From an uncultured Erysipelotrichaceae bacterium (GTDB lineage: Bacteria > Bacillota_I > Bacilli_A > Erysipelotrichales > Erysipelotrichaceae), in NCBI GenBank assembly GCA_934725085.1, contig CAKVAL010000018.1:1-34407 (forward strand): a DNA stretch of 34,407 bases, read 5' to 3'. Made by a program: the position numbers and the translations under genes. The notes beneath the pieces were generated by a model. That model saw nothing but the letters and a program-made list of their open reading frames with translations. It had not been told where the DNA came from and ran no database searches. Below, piece after piece: positions 22,588 to 31,099 of this stretch (within the stretch, counting starts at the first letter, position 1; every line of letters starts with the position of its first letter).

Positions 22588-23832
22588 ATGAACTATGATG
22601 TTGTGATTATTGGCGGTGGTCCAGCTGGTTTAGCTAGTGCCTTAAGCATTAAGGAAGAGGGCATCGATTCTATTTTAATTATTGAAAGAGATGATAAGTT
22701 AGGTGGTATTCTTAACCAATGTATTCATAATGGTTTTGGTCTTCATACTTTCAAGGAAGAGTTGACTGGTCCTGAATATGCAGCTAGATATATTGATAAG
22801 GTCAAGGAAGCTAATATTGAATATAAGTTAGATACAATGGTAATCAATATCACTAAGGATAAAGAGATTACTTATGTTTCTAAAACAGATGGTTTAAATA
22901 CAATTAAGGCTAAGGCTATTGTCTTGGCAATGGGCTGTCGTGAAAGAAGTAGGGGTGCCTTAAATATCCCAGGATATAGGCCTGCTGGTGTTTATAGTGC
23001 CGGTAGTGCTCAAAAGCTTTTAAATATTGATGGTTATCAAGTTGGTAAGGAAGTAGTAATCCTAGGTTCTGGTGATATTGGTCTTATCATGGCAAGAAGA
23101 ATGAGTCTAGAGGGTGCTAAGGTTAAGTGTGTGGCGGAAGTTATGCCTTATTCTGGTGGTTTAAAAAGAAATATTGTTCAATGTTTAAATGACTTTGATA
23201 TTCCATTACTTTTAAGCTATACCGTTATTGAAATTAAGGGTAAGGAAAGAGTTGAGGGCGTTGTCATCGCCGAAGTTGATGAACATCGTAAGCCAATAAA
23301 AGGAACTGAAAAGGAATATAAGTGTGATACTTTATTACTTTCAGTTGGTTTATTACCAGAGAATGAATTAAGTAAGATGGCCGATGTGGAATTATCTAGA
23401 ATTACTGGGGGTCCAATTGTTTCTGATAATCTAGAAACAAATGTTGATGGCATCTTTGCGTGTGGTAACGTCTTACATGTTCATGATCTAGTTGATTATG
23501 TTTCAAATGAAGCTTCTAATGCCGGTAAGGGTGTTGTTAAATACTTAAAAGAAGGTAATGTTAGAAGCGATATGATTAAGATTAATACTAATAATGGTGT
23601 ACGTTATAGCGTTCCTTCTTATATTGATATTAAACATTTAGATAAAACAGTACTTATCCGTTTTAGAGTAGCTGATGTTTATAAAAACAAGAATCTAGTT
23701 GTCTTTAAAGATGATGAAGAGATTAAAAGAGTAAAGAAGAAAGTGATGGCACCTGGCGAGATGGAACAAATCATCTTAACTAAAAAAGATTTAGATGGTG
23801 CTAAGGAAATAACACTTTCTTTGGAGGATTAG
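22588..23832 (+). CDS. FAD/NAD(P)-binding oxidoreductase of the GlpA-DUF1667 cassette
   Basis: A 414-residue flavoprotein of the pyridine nucleotide-disulphide oxidoreductase type. The FAD motif VVIIGGGPAGLAS is at the N-terminus, GCRERSRGALNIPGYRPAGVYSAG near residue 115, and a second nucleotide site VVILGSGDIGLIMARR near 155; the late segment ACGNVLHVHDLVDYVSNEA is typical of this subgroup. No redox-active CxxC lies where thioredoxin reductase would have it. I place the start at the ATG at 22588, one base behind the previous stop; a TTG at 22567 would add seven poor residues. It probably links the GlpA-like protein to NAD(P). The exact reaction is not proven for this family. Confidence 0.85.
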   Translation: MNYDVVIIGGGPAGLASALSIKEEGIDSILIIERDDKLGGILNQCIHNGFGLHTFKEELTGPEYAARYIDKVKEANIEYKLDTMVINITKDKEITYVSKTDGLNTIKAKAIVLAMGCRERSRGALNIPGYRPAGVYSAGSAQKLLNIDGYQVGKEVVILGSGDIGLIMARRMSLEGAKVKCVAEVMPYSGGLKRNIVQCLNDFDIPLLLSYTVIEIKGKERVEGVVIAEVDEHRKPIKGTEKEYKCDTLLLSVGLLPENELSKMADVELSRITGGPIVSDNLETNVDGIFACGNVLHVHDLVDYVSNEASNAGKGVVKYLKEGNVRSDMIKINTNNGVRYSVPSYIDIKHLDKTVLIRFRVADVYKNKNLVVFKDDEEIKRVKKKVMAPGEMEQIILTKKDLDGAKEITLSLED

Positions 23833-23833
23833 T

Positions 23834-24184
23834 ATGGAAACTAAAGATATGATTTGTATTGGTTGCCCTTTAGGATGTAACTTAACTGTTAAGATTGATG
23901 GCGAAAACATTGAAGTAAGTGGTAATACTTGTCCTAATGGTGAGCGCTATGCCAAGAATGAAATAACTAATCCAGTGCGCATTATCACATCTACTATTGA
24001 TGTCCTTAATGGCAAAAGAGTTTCATGCAAGACTAAGGATGCTCTACCTAAGGGTAAAATCTTTGAATGTATGAAAGAAATCAGAGCTGCCAAGGTAAAG
24101 GCGCCTATCAAGATTGGCGATGTCTTGATTAAAGATGTTGCCCATACTGGTATTGATGTGGTAGCTACTAAAGATATTGATTAA
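23834..24184 (+). CDS. DUF1667 domain protein
   Basis: A 116-residue small protein with an N-terminal cysteine cluster C-x2-C-x3-C (ICIGCPLGCNL) followed by a fourth cysteine in NTCPNGERYA, a likely metal or iron-sulphur site, and a C-terminal part with KAPIKIGDVLIKDVAHTGIDVVAT. This is DUF1667, found next to GlpA-like and FAD/NAD oxidoreductases. It follows the previous gene by one base with a GGAGG site and closes the cassette. Its function is unknown; an electron-transfer partner of the two flavoproteins is likely. Confidence 0.85.
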   Translation: METKDMICIGCPLGCNLTVKIDGENIEVSGNTCPNGERYAKNEITNPVRIITSTIDVLNGKRVSCKTKDALPKGKIFECMKEIRAAKVKAPIKIGDVLIKDVAHTGIDVVATKDID

Positions 24185-24260
24185 TATAGAGTAGGCAAAG
24201 CACCAACTAACTGCGATGTGTTGAGAATGATGAGGTTTAGCTATAAAAAAATTATGGGTT

Positions 24261-24467
24261 ATGCTTGCAAAACGAGAGCTAAGCAAAATGGAATTTCGTA
24301 AGTTAGCAGGTATTTCTCCTGCCACATTCACAAAACTTGGAAAGAATCAAGAAGTAGCTCTTTCTGTTTTGATGAAAATTGCCAATGTGTTTGATTGTGA
24401 TGTGGGAGCTATTATGACCTTTATTAAAGATAGCAATTCTGTGAATTGTACCGAATCGGTAGAATAA
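24261..24467 (+). CDS. Small Cro/CI-type HTH regulator, N-terminus cut off by an A-tract frameshift
   Basis: The open frame codes for 68 residues with the second half of a small HTH regulator: SKMEFRKLAGISPATFTKLG, then LSVLMKIANVFDCDVGAIM. Relatives begin some ten residues earlier with a KLW motif. Such a beginning is present here: ATG at 24227 or 24230 reads MRFSYKK, and after seven A (24245-24251) the next frame reads LWVMLAKREL. With six A the gene would be continuous from 24227. So either the gene is damaged or the run is misread. It lies 15 bases before the YhcG-type nuclease, a pairing known from other genomes. Confidence 0.7.
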   Translation: MLAKRELSKMEFRKLAGISPATFTKLGKNQEVALSVLMKIANVFDCDVGAIMTFIKDSNSVNCTESVE

Positions 24468-24482
24468 TTGGAGGATTAGAGA

Positions 24483-25493
24483 ATGTTAATGAATAATAAT
24501 GAGTATCTGGACTTGGTTCAGATGGTCAAACAGGAAATCAAACAAGCACAATACAAAGCGACGCTGAGTGTCAACAAAGACCTTATCATTCTCTATTACG
24601 GCATCGGTCGCATTATCAACGAGCATAAGTCCTGGGGCAACAAATTCATTGAAAATCTCGCTGCAGACATTAAGCTCGCTTTCCCCGATGCAAAAGGATA
24701 TTCTGTCAGAAACCTTAAATATATGGCGAAGTTTGCTGCAACCTATGAGGACGAGAAATTTGTGCAACAGGCTGTTGCACAAATTCCATGGGGACACACA
24801 ATAATTCTCTTGGATAAGATTTCGGATAGCACGATTCGTAACTGGTATGTCGAAAAGACTATCGAAAACGGTTGGTCTCGAAATGTTCTCGTCCATCAAA
24901 TCGAAAGCGGACTTTATCAAAGACAGGTTATTTCAGATAAGATTAGCAACTTTGAAAATCGTCTGCCTGCTTTACAAAGCGAACTGGCAACACAGACGAT
25001 GAAAGACCCGTACATTTTTGACTTCGTTCCTTTCAAGGAGGATATGGTCGAAAGAGATATTGAACAGGCTCTCGTCAAGGATGTAACCAAGCTTCTTTTG
25101 GAATTGGGTACCGGCTTTGCGTTCCTCGGCAATCAGTATCATCTTAACGTGGGCGGCGACGATTTCTACATTGACCTGCTGTTCTACAATCTCAATCTGC
25201 GTTGCTATGTTGCGATTGAATTGAAAACAGGCGAATTTAAGCCCGATTATGCAGGCCAGCTCAACTTCTATCTTTCTGCCGTGGATGGCATTTTGAAGTC
25301 CGAGCATGACAATCCCACGATTGGTCTGTTGCTTTGCAAGAGTAAAAATAACATTGTTGCAGAATATGCTCTCAAAGATATGTCCAAGCCTATCGGCGTA
25401 AGTGAGTATAAGGTAACGAGCGATTTGCCCGAAAATCTGAGCAAACAGCTCCCGTCTATTGAAGATATTCAGAAGCATATTGCAAACGAATAA
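24483..25493 (+). CDS. YhcG/DUF1016-family PD-(D/E)XK nuclease-like protein
   Basis: A 336-residue protein with an N-terminal DUF1016 domain (about 1-160: NKDLIILYYGIGRIIN, SVRNLKYMAKFA, QIPWGHTIILLDK) and a C-terminal PD-(D/E)XK nuclease fold (from about 200), whose active-site pattern is visible as DFYIDLLFYN ... AIELKTGEFKP, giving D, then E-x-K. The length fits the family. YhcG proteins often occur near restriction-modification genes and in islands, and their role is not settled. The base and codon use is clearly richer in G and C than the flanking genes, a sign of transfer. A strong GGAGG precedes the start. It is the only long undamaged gene in this accessory patch. Confidence 0.88.
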   Translation: MLMNNNEYLDLVQMVKQEIKQAQYKATLSVNKDLIILYYGIGRIINEHKSWGNKFIENLAADIKLAFPDAKGYSVRNLKYMAKFAATYEDEKFVQQAVAQIPWGHTIILLDKISDSTIRNWYVEKTIENGWSRNVLVHQIESGLYQRQVISDKISNFENRLPALQSELATQTMKDPYIFDFVPFKEDMVERDIEQALVKDVTKLLLELGTGFAFLGNQYHLNVGGDDFYIDLLFYNLNLRCYVAIELKTGEFKPDYAGQLNFYLSAVDGILKSEHDNPTIGLLLCKSKNNIVAEYALKDMSKPIGVSEYKVTSDLPENLSKQLPSIEDIQKHIANE

Positions 25494-25536
25494 CCTATAT
25501 TATAGTTAGAAAACTTGGATTTGTTGAGGTGAGATA

Positions 25537-26076
25537 ATGGTTTACTTAATGAGACATGGCGCAGATCCATCCGAACGCTATGGCGGATGGAGTACATATG
25601 GACTAACTGAAAAAGGTAGAGAGCAAGTTCATAGCGCAAAGAGCAATTTATGCAACAAAGGAATTACGGAAATATATTCAAGCGATTTAGTTAGAGCAAA
25701 AGAAACTGCTGAAATTGTGGCAAATGCACTTTCTCTGGAAATCACTTACTTACCGCAATTTCGTGAGACTAATAACGGATTATTGGCTGGAATGCTTAAA
25801 ACATAAGCTATAGAAAAAAATATCCAGGAGCATATTGGAAGGCGCTTGATTGGACAGAAACATGGCCAGAGGGTGAAAGTCCTGAGCAATTCTTTCATCG
25901 TATTCAAAGCGCATGGTATGAATTCAAAAAAACAAGTGGGAAAAAGAAATGTATTACTGGTATCTCATGGCGGAGTAATGAACATTATATTGTGTTTGGA
26001 AAACGGAATATCGTATACGAATAAAGAAACACACTATCAAATTAGGGATGCAGAAATCGTACAGTTAGATATATAA
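25537..26076 (+). pseudogene. Histidine phosphatase family protein, decayed
   Basis: The start has a good site (GAGGTGA) and reads MVYLMRHGADPSERYGGWST, with the RHG phosphohistidine motif, then SSDLVRAKETAEIVA. A TAA at 25804-25806 stops it after 89 residues. Homology then goes on (AIEKKYPGAYWKALDWTETW) but only with one more A in the run at 25814-25820, and a second shift near 25943-25957 is needed to reach NVLLVSHGGVMNII, the second catalytic histidine region. At least three lesions, so no full enzyme can be made. GC is higher than in the core genes. Confidence 0.8.
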
Positions 26077-26212
26077 ATCAATCCTAATATGTTCACATGA
26101 ATGGAGACGAAATGCTGCGCAGCTCTTTTATGGAGTACCTAAAGGTATTGAAAAATGGATGAGCTTTGCAGATGTACTGGAGAAAGAACTAATACAAGCA
26201 AAGATTAGGTAA
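26069..26212 (+). pseudogene. C-terminal remnant of an unrecognised protein
   Basis: An open frame without a start codon reads HEWRRNAAQLFYGVPKGIEK and ends with KELIQAKIR at a TAA at 26210-26212, overlapping the next ATG by one base (TAATG). The tidy junction with the GNAT gene suggests the end of a former operon gene whose front was deleted. I do not recognise the family. Confidence 0.4.
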
Positions 26213-26494
26213 TGATTGCTCTTGTAGAACCCTGTGAAAAGTATTTGCAATCATATATTGAAGCTTACGATGAGTATAAGCTGAATGATGTGCAAACGTA
26301 TGCTTTTAATGATGCCAGAGCTTATAACATCTTTGAAAAATACGATAACTATAGGCATGAACGGAATTTTGAAAGCAAACAGAATTGGTTCTGATTACTA
26401 CTGGTTGGTTGACGAAGAGCGAAACTGCTTTATTGGAGAAATAAGTATCCGTCGTAAACTAACCGACAATCTTAAATGCTACGGTGGTCATTAA
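26212..26494 (+). pseudogene. GNAT-family acetyltransferase, frameshifted and truncated
   Basis: The first frame (from ATG 26212) reads MIALVEPCEKYLQSYIEAYD and goes on to YDNYRHERN; after the T-run at 26367-26370 the next frame continues with LKANRIGSDYYWLVDEERN and FIGEISIRRKL. Removing one T joins them. The sequence then ends at about 26494, where a GNAT protein would only be entering its acetyl-CoA binding half (GYGVRP...). It is a fragment of about 94 residues out of the usual 170. Confidence 0.65.
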
Positions 26495-26587
26495 AAATAT
26501 AACATTGATTTGGAAAACATTTTGTATAAAGCTAATAACAATCAAAGCGATTCCAATAAGCGCAAACAGAACATAAACACCGTTTGC

Positions 26588-27094
26588 TTATCTCCGTTTA
26601 AGCAAGCGCTGCTTAAAAGCTCTTATTCTGTTACCATATCTGCTCGTGATGATAAGACCTACAAACAGCATTCCAATCGCTACACCCTCAGCAAAATCAG
26701 AGATTGCAGTCAATACGGCAATTTCATCAAGTTCTGTGTGATTTATTAGTTGTGATACAAACCAAAAAATTGCACTGATAAGAAAAACGAAGCGAACTCT
26801 TTTTATGTACAGTTCTGTTTGCGTGTTCGTATAGTCGGTAGTCTTTAATATAGTTTCTTCTAAATCTTTATTCATTTTATCTCCTTTTCTTTCTCCATCA
26901 AGTATCTCTCGCAGATCAACTTCATAATAGTCGGCAAGTTCAATTAAAACATCCAGATCCGGCAAGTTATATCCATTTTCCCAACGAGATACTGTTCTGT
27001 TGGACACATTAACAATTTCAGCAAACTGTTCCTGTGTGAGTCCCTTTTGTTTTCGTAGTTCTTTCAAAAACGTTCCTATCTTAACTTGGTTCAT
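26588..27094 (-). CDS. HTH (XRE) regulator with C-terminal membrane segments, probably cut short by a stop
   Basis: 168 residues from the ATG at 27094, which follows an AGGAG site. Residues 1-70 are a classic XRE DNA-binding domain (FLKELRKQKGLTQEQFAEIV, SNRTVSRWENGYNLPDLDVLIELADYY). Two hydrophobic segments follow (FVFLISAIFWFVSQL and GVAIGMLFVGLII). The frame ends at TAA (26588-26590), but directly behind it, in the same frame, a third hydrophobic segment is encoded (ANGVYVLFALIGIALIVISF) before the next stop near 26457. The TAA is therefore probably a nonsense mutation in a longer protein. Membrane-anchored XRE regulators of this kind are common in Bacillota; the target is unknown. Confidence 0.75.
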   Translation of the reverse strand: MNQVKIGTFLKELRKQKGLTQEQFAEIVNVSNRTVSRWENGYNLPDLDVLIELADYYEVDLREILDGERKGDKMNKDLEETILKTTDYTNTQTELYIKRVRFVFLISAIFWFVSQLINHTELDEIAVLTAISDFAEGVAIGMLFVGLIITSRYGNRIRAFKQRLLKRR

Positions 27095-27305
27095 CGCGTT
27101 TCTCCTTTCGAAAAAAGCATAGCAGATAATGTTAGAAATAAACATGACACAAAGCGAGAATGTCATATTTGATGACCTGACATACTTTGTCCACCTTAAA
27201 AATCTAATAATTATTTTATCCGTATTCGTTTGTCAGCGGGTTTTTCTGCGTCCTTTGGTATCAGCCACATATGGCTAACTATTAATGTGAACGATAGTGA
27301 ACTTT

Positions 27306-27737
27306 TTACTCATAAGAAATAATCCTTAATTCCTTTATTTCACTAATTTCCCTTAAATATTTCTTAAAATCATCTAATGACATATCCATTTCACTGATAT
27401 CAAGCGAAACCATAACTGGGGCAATGCCTTTTAAAGGAACTGCTTGAGAGATAGTAATGATTGATATACCAACTTTAGAAAGGGCATCACAAACCTTAGA
27501 CAAGGCTCCAGTTTTATGAAACAGGTCTAAAGATAAAACCAATTTTCTTTCATGTGTACCTGCTTTATAAGGAAAAACCTTATCTTGATACTTATAAAAA
27601 GTACTTCTAGAAATGCCGCACTTCTTACAAATATTGGTGATTGATTCATTATTATTAAGCATTTCCTTAGCCTCTACTACCTTTTCAAAACACTTAGGCA
27701 GTAGACTTTTTTCGACTATTAAGAACTCTTTAGACAT
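27306..27737 (-). CDS. HTH plus ACT domain protein (UPF0735/PheB-like), likely threonine-pathway regulator
   Basis: A 143-residue protein. Residues about 15-55 form a helix-turn-helix (ESITNICKKCGISRSTFYKYQDKVFPY) and residues about 65-143 an ACT amino-acid-binding domain (LVLSLDLFHKTGALSKVCDALSKVGISIITISQ). It matches the ACT-domain UPF0735 group. Its start overlaps the end of thrB by 19 bases, so it is made with thrC and thrB. An ACT domain that binds threonine or a related amino acid, coupled to a DNA-binding motif, would make a simple feedback switch for this divergon. That role is inferred. Confidence 0.82.
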   Translation of the reverse strand: MSKEFLIVEKSLLPKCFEKVVEAKEMLNNNESITNICKKCGISRSTFYKYQDKVFPYKAGTHERKLVLSLDLFHKTGALSKVCDALSKVGISIITISQAVPLKGIAPVMVSLDISEMDMSLDDFKKYLREISEIKELRIISYE

Positions 27738-28549
27738 TTTACTCCTTCCTTATCTATCTTTACATTTTGGAAATATTCATCTATATCTAATCTCTTGTCA
27801 GAAACTGTAAGGCATGTACTACCGGAACCGGAAATGACAAGAGCTAGGGCTCCTGCCTTGAGGGCAGTCGATTGAAAGTTATTGAAGTCTTTAATTAATG
27901 GCCTACGATATGGTTCATGAATTTTATCCTTTGTGATTGATAAGATATGTTTCTTATCAAAGTGTTCTAGAGCATAGATAGTTTTAATCGCATTAGCTAT
28001 ATTACTAACTGCATCATTTCTATCAATATTTGGTTTAATAACCTTACGTGCATCCTCGGTTCTTACTTCATATGGTGGTATAAAAACACCAAAGTGCCAT
28101 TTGTTACTGACTTTAAGTTTTAGAGTTGAATTATCAGAACTAACACACAAGCCACCATAGATACATGGAGCTACATTATCAGGATGTCCTTCGATTTCAG
28201 TAGCTATTTCTAACATTTCTTCTTTACTAAGACAGTTATTGTTTAAAACATGATATGCATAGATACCACCTACGATCATACAGCTACTAGAACCTAAGCC
28301 TCTACTTACTGGTACATTGGCAATACAGTTTACTTTGATTGGTTTTACATTGTCATGTTTGTATTCACAAGTCTTCTTGTATGAATGAATAAATAGGTTG
28401 TCTTCTATCGAATCGCTAATAAAACCATTTAAGTTGAATATATCGTTGTACTCAACTTCAAAGTAATCATAGATGTTTAAGGCCATGCCCAAACAATCAA
28501 AACCGATGCCTAAATTAGCTGTTGTAGCAGGTACTTGATACTTAATCAT
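27719..28549 (-). CDS. thrB: Homoserine kinase
   Basis: A 276-residue GHMP kinase that phosphorylates homoserine with ATP, the step before threonine synthase. The N-terminus (VPATTANLGIGFDCLGMAL) is typical of ThrB, and the glycine/serine-rich ATP loop PVSRGLGSSSCM lies at residues 80-91; EGHPDNVAPCIYGG and ISGSGSTCL complete the family set. Slightly shorter than most (about 300). It overlaps thrC by eight bases and the ACT/HTH gene by 19. Confidence 0.95.
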   Translation of the reverse strand: MIKYQVPATTANLGIGFDCLGMALNIYDYFEVEYNDIFNLNGFISDSIEDNLFIHSYKKTCEYKHDNVKPIKVNCIANVPVSRGLGSSSCMIVGGIYAYHVLNNNCLSKEEMLEIATEIEGHPDNVAPCIYGGLCVSSDNSTLKLKVSNKWHFGVFIPPYEVRTEDARKVIKPNIDRNDAVSNIANAIKTIYALEHFDKKHILSITKDKIHEPYRRPLIKDFNNFQSTALKAGALALVISGSGSTCLTVSDKRLDIDEYFQNVKIDKEGVKCLKSS

Positions 28550-29972
28550 TATTTTTCTCCAGTTTCTTAATTAATAAGTCTTTATCGCTTAGATTAAAGA
28601 CTTCTCTAAATCTAATAGGTAAGTCCTTTAGTTCTTTTAGATTAGATGGTGCTTCAATATTAGTGTAGTTCTCTAAAGTTTCAATAGCTTCTAGATTGTC
28701 CACTATATCTTCATTTGTTAAACACTTATATACATCCTTAGAGAACTTATAAGGTGATGCAGTAGCTAAAATAACTTTCTTATGTTTTGTATCATATTTC
28801 TTAGAAGCAATATAAGCTACAGCAGTATGCGGATCGATTAAATAATGATCTTTTTCATACACTTCCTTAATAGCTTCTTTTACTTCTTCTTCACTTGCAT
28901 AGATTCCTACAAAGTCTTCTTGAATACTTGCAAGTATAGAGTTTGGAATAGTATATTTCTTATTAGTTTTTAAAGAAAACATTAATTCTTTTATTAGACT
29001 TGTATCCTTACTCTTAAGATATAAAAGTCTTTCTAGATTACTAGATATTAAGATATCAATAGATGGTTCCATGGTATTAATGAAGTCTCTATTGATGTCA
29101 TATGTTCCAGTATTAATAAAGTCGGTTAAGACATTATTAGAGTTTGAAGCGCAGATTAACTTATTTATCGGTAGTCCCATCTCTTTAGCGATATAGCCTG
29201 CAAGAATGTCACCAAAATTACCAGTTGGTACATAATAATCTAATAATTCATCTTTTGTGATTTCATTATTATTTAATAATTCAAAGTAAGCACTAAAGTA
29301 GTAAACAATTTGTGGTAATAGACGAGCTATATTAATAGAATTAGCGCTAGTAAGATGAATCTTATCAGACTTATGATTTTCTAAGATGTCTTTAACCATT
29401 GATTGACAATCATCAAAGTTACCATTTATCGCAATGACATCGGTATTATTACCTTTAGTGGTTGTCATTTGTCTTTCTTGAACCTTAGATACCATCTTAT
29501 TAGGATAAAGAATGGTAATTCTTGTCTTAGCTACATCCTTAAAACCTTCAAGTGCAGCCTTACCAGTATCGCCACTTGTAGCACTTAAGATGACGATGTC
29601 TTTATCATCATTTGAACTAGAAGTTAATATATATGGTAAAAGTTGTAAAGCTACATCTTTAAATGCTGAAGTAGGACCATGGAATAGTTCTAGGAAATAA
29701 TTGTTAGCTACTTTTTTAACAGGACAAATGTTCTTATTGTCAAAATTATTGTTGTAAGCTTTATTTACATATTCACTAATATCATAATCGATGAATTGGT
29801 TTAAGATAAAAGTCGCTAATTCTTGATAAGAATAATCTTTAAGTTTATAAATATCATCAATTTTATTTATGTGTTCTGGAACATAAAGACCACCATCTTT
29901 GGCCAAACCATTGATGATGGCTTCTTTTATATTTACGATTTCATTATTATCTCTTGTGTTTAAATATCTCAT
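28542..29972 (-). CDS. thrC: Threonine synthase
   Basis: A 476-residue pyridoxal-phosphate enzyme that turns phosphohomoserine into threonine. The PLP lysine is K105 in HGPTSAFKDVA, and the phosphate-binding region SATSGDTGKAALEG and VPTGNFGDILAGY are present. I take the ATG at 29972 (MRYLNTRDNN), which has AAGGTAGG upstream and fits the family N-terminus; an ATG 20 codons upstream would add a non-homologous extension over the promoter. First gene of the minus-strand thr operon. Confidence 0.95.
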   Translation of the reverse strand: MRYLNTRDNNEIVNIKEAIINGLAKDGGLYVPEHINKIDDIYKLKDYSYQELATFILNQFIDYDISEYVNKAYNNNFDNKNICPVKKVANNYFLELFHGPTSAFKDVALQLLPYILTSSSNDDKDIVILSATSGDTGKAALEGFKDVAKTRITILYPNKMVSKVQERQMTTTKGNNTDVIAINGNFDDCQSMVKDILENHKSDKIHLTSANSINIARLLPQIVYYFSAYFELLNNNEITKDELLDYYVPTGNFGDILAGYIAKEMGLPINKLICASNSNNVLTDFINTGTYDINRDFINTMEPSIDILISSNLERLLYLKSKDTSLIKELMFSLKTNKKYTIPNSILASIQEDFVGIYASEEEVKEAIKEVYEKDHYLIDPHTAVAYIASKKYDTKHKKVILATASPYKFSKDVYKCLTNEDIVDNLEAIETLENYTNIEAPSNLKELKDLPIRFREVFNLSDKDLLIKKLEKNND

Positions 29973-29983
29973 AAGTAACCTAC

Positions 29984-30033
29984 CTTGTTTATTTACTTTA
30001 AAAATGATACTATGTTTTTTGTTAGTAAACAAG
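29984..30033. promoter_or_regulatory. Symmetric repeat pair between the divergent threonine operons
   Basis: CTTGTTTATTTAC (29984-29996) and GTTAGTAAACAAG (30021-30033) form an inverted repeat with ten matches of 13, with the centre about midway between the thrC and homoserine dehydrogenase starts. One copy faces each operon. They look like paired operators for one regulator, for which the ACT/HTH protein is the obvious candidate. No T-box or riboswitch fits into the 83 bases. Confidence 0.45.
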
Positions 30034-30055
30034 TGTTCGTAAAGAAAGGACAGTT

Positions 30056-31099
30056 ATGGTTATAGGAATTTTAGGATATGGAGTAGTTGGAAGAGGCGTC
30101 TATAAGATAGCTTCTAAGAATAATATTAAGGTTAAAAGGATACTTGAAAAAAATATTAGTGATCCTATTTTGCAGACTAATAGTATCGAAGATATAGTTG
30201 ATGACCCTGAAATAGATACAGTAGTCGAATGTTTGGGTGGCGATGATATACCTTTCAAATATTGTGCCAAGGTTTTAAGAAGCGGTAAGAATGTAGTCAC
30301 ATCTAATAAGAAGATGTTAGTTAAGTATTTAAAAGAAATTAACGATTTAGCTATCGAAAATAATGTTTCATTATTATATTCAAGTGCCTGTGGTGGTGGT
30401 ATTCCAATATTACATGAGATTAATAGAATAGCTGATATTGATAAGATTGTTAGTGTAGCTGGTATTATGAATGGCACTAGTAATTATATTCTTGATCAGA
30501 TGTATACCAATAATTTGGATTTTGACATAGCTTTGAAACAAGCGCAAGACTTAGGCTATGCTGAAAAAGATCCAAGTGATGATATTGATGGAGTTGATAG
30601 TGCTAATAAGCTTGTATTAGCTTCGTTATTATCTTTTAATAAGGCATATAAATTAGAAGATTTATTTATTAAGGGTATTCGTCATATCAAAAAGATTGAT
30701 ATGGAATATTTTAAGAATAATGGTTATAAATGTATCTTGTTGGCTAAGAATATTAATAATTGTTTAACTGTTATGCCTACTTTAGTTAAGTCTGGTCCTT
30801 TTGGTAGTATTACTTTGAATAATAATTGTTTCATGGTTGAGGGTGAAGACTTGGGCAATATTTATCTAATAGGTCAGGGTGCTGGAAGTCTTCCTACCGC
30901 AAGTAATGTTGTTAGGGATTTAAAGGATATTACAAATTCATTTAATAGAAGAATCAATAAGTTTGAACTACCTGATTATGATAATGTGAAAGGTAATTAT
31001 TATATTAGAGGCATTGGTTTAGTTAAAGATATAAGTATCAATGAACTAAAGAAAATGATTAAGGATGATGATTTTGTTTGTGAGGTATTAGATGATTAA
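30056..31099 (+). CDS. hom: Homoserine dehydrogenase (short form without ACT domain)
   Basis: A 347-residue NAD(P)-dependent enzyme that reduces aspartate semialdehyde to homoserine. The nucleotide site GILGYGVVGRG is at residues 4-14; later come NGTSNYILDQM and the catalytic region EKDPSDDIDGVDSANKL. Many relatives reach 400 residues or more because of a C-terminal ACT domain for threonine feedback; this protein ends at the catalytic domain plus a short tail. Feedback may therefore rest on the aspartokinase ACT domains or on transcription. AAAGGA precedes the start. It overlaps the next gene by eight bases. Confidence 0.93.
   Translation: MVIGILGYGVVGRGVYKIASKNNIKVKRILEKNISDPILQTNSIEDIVDDPEIDTVVECLGGDDIPFKYCAKVLRSGKNVVTSNKKMLVKYLKEINDLAIENNVSLLYSSACGGGIPILHEINRIADIDKIVSVAGIMNGTSNYILDQMYTNNLDFDIALKQAQDLGYAEKDPSDDIDGVDSANKLVLASLLSFNKAYKLEDLFIKGIRHIKKIDMEYFKNNGYKCILLAKNINNCLTVMPTLVKSGPFGSITLNNNCFMVEGEDLGNIYLIGQGAGSLPTASNVVRDLKDITNSFNRRINKFELPDYDNVKGNYYIRGIGLVKDISINELKKMIKDDDFVCEVLDD

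Noticed and set aside
27240..27305. Hairpin AGCCA-CATA-TGGCT and the GTGAAC direct repeat as a terminator of the ACT/HTH gene
   Set aside because: There is no T-run behind the stem on the minus strand, and the repeat is direct, so a terminator is not supported.
29973..30055. T-box or riboswitch leader for the threonine operons
   Set aside because: Only 83 bases separate the start codons and no T-box core or terminator/antiterminator pair is visible.
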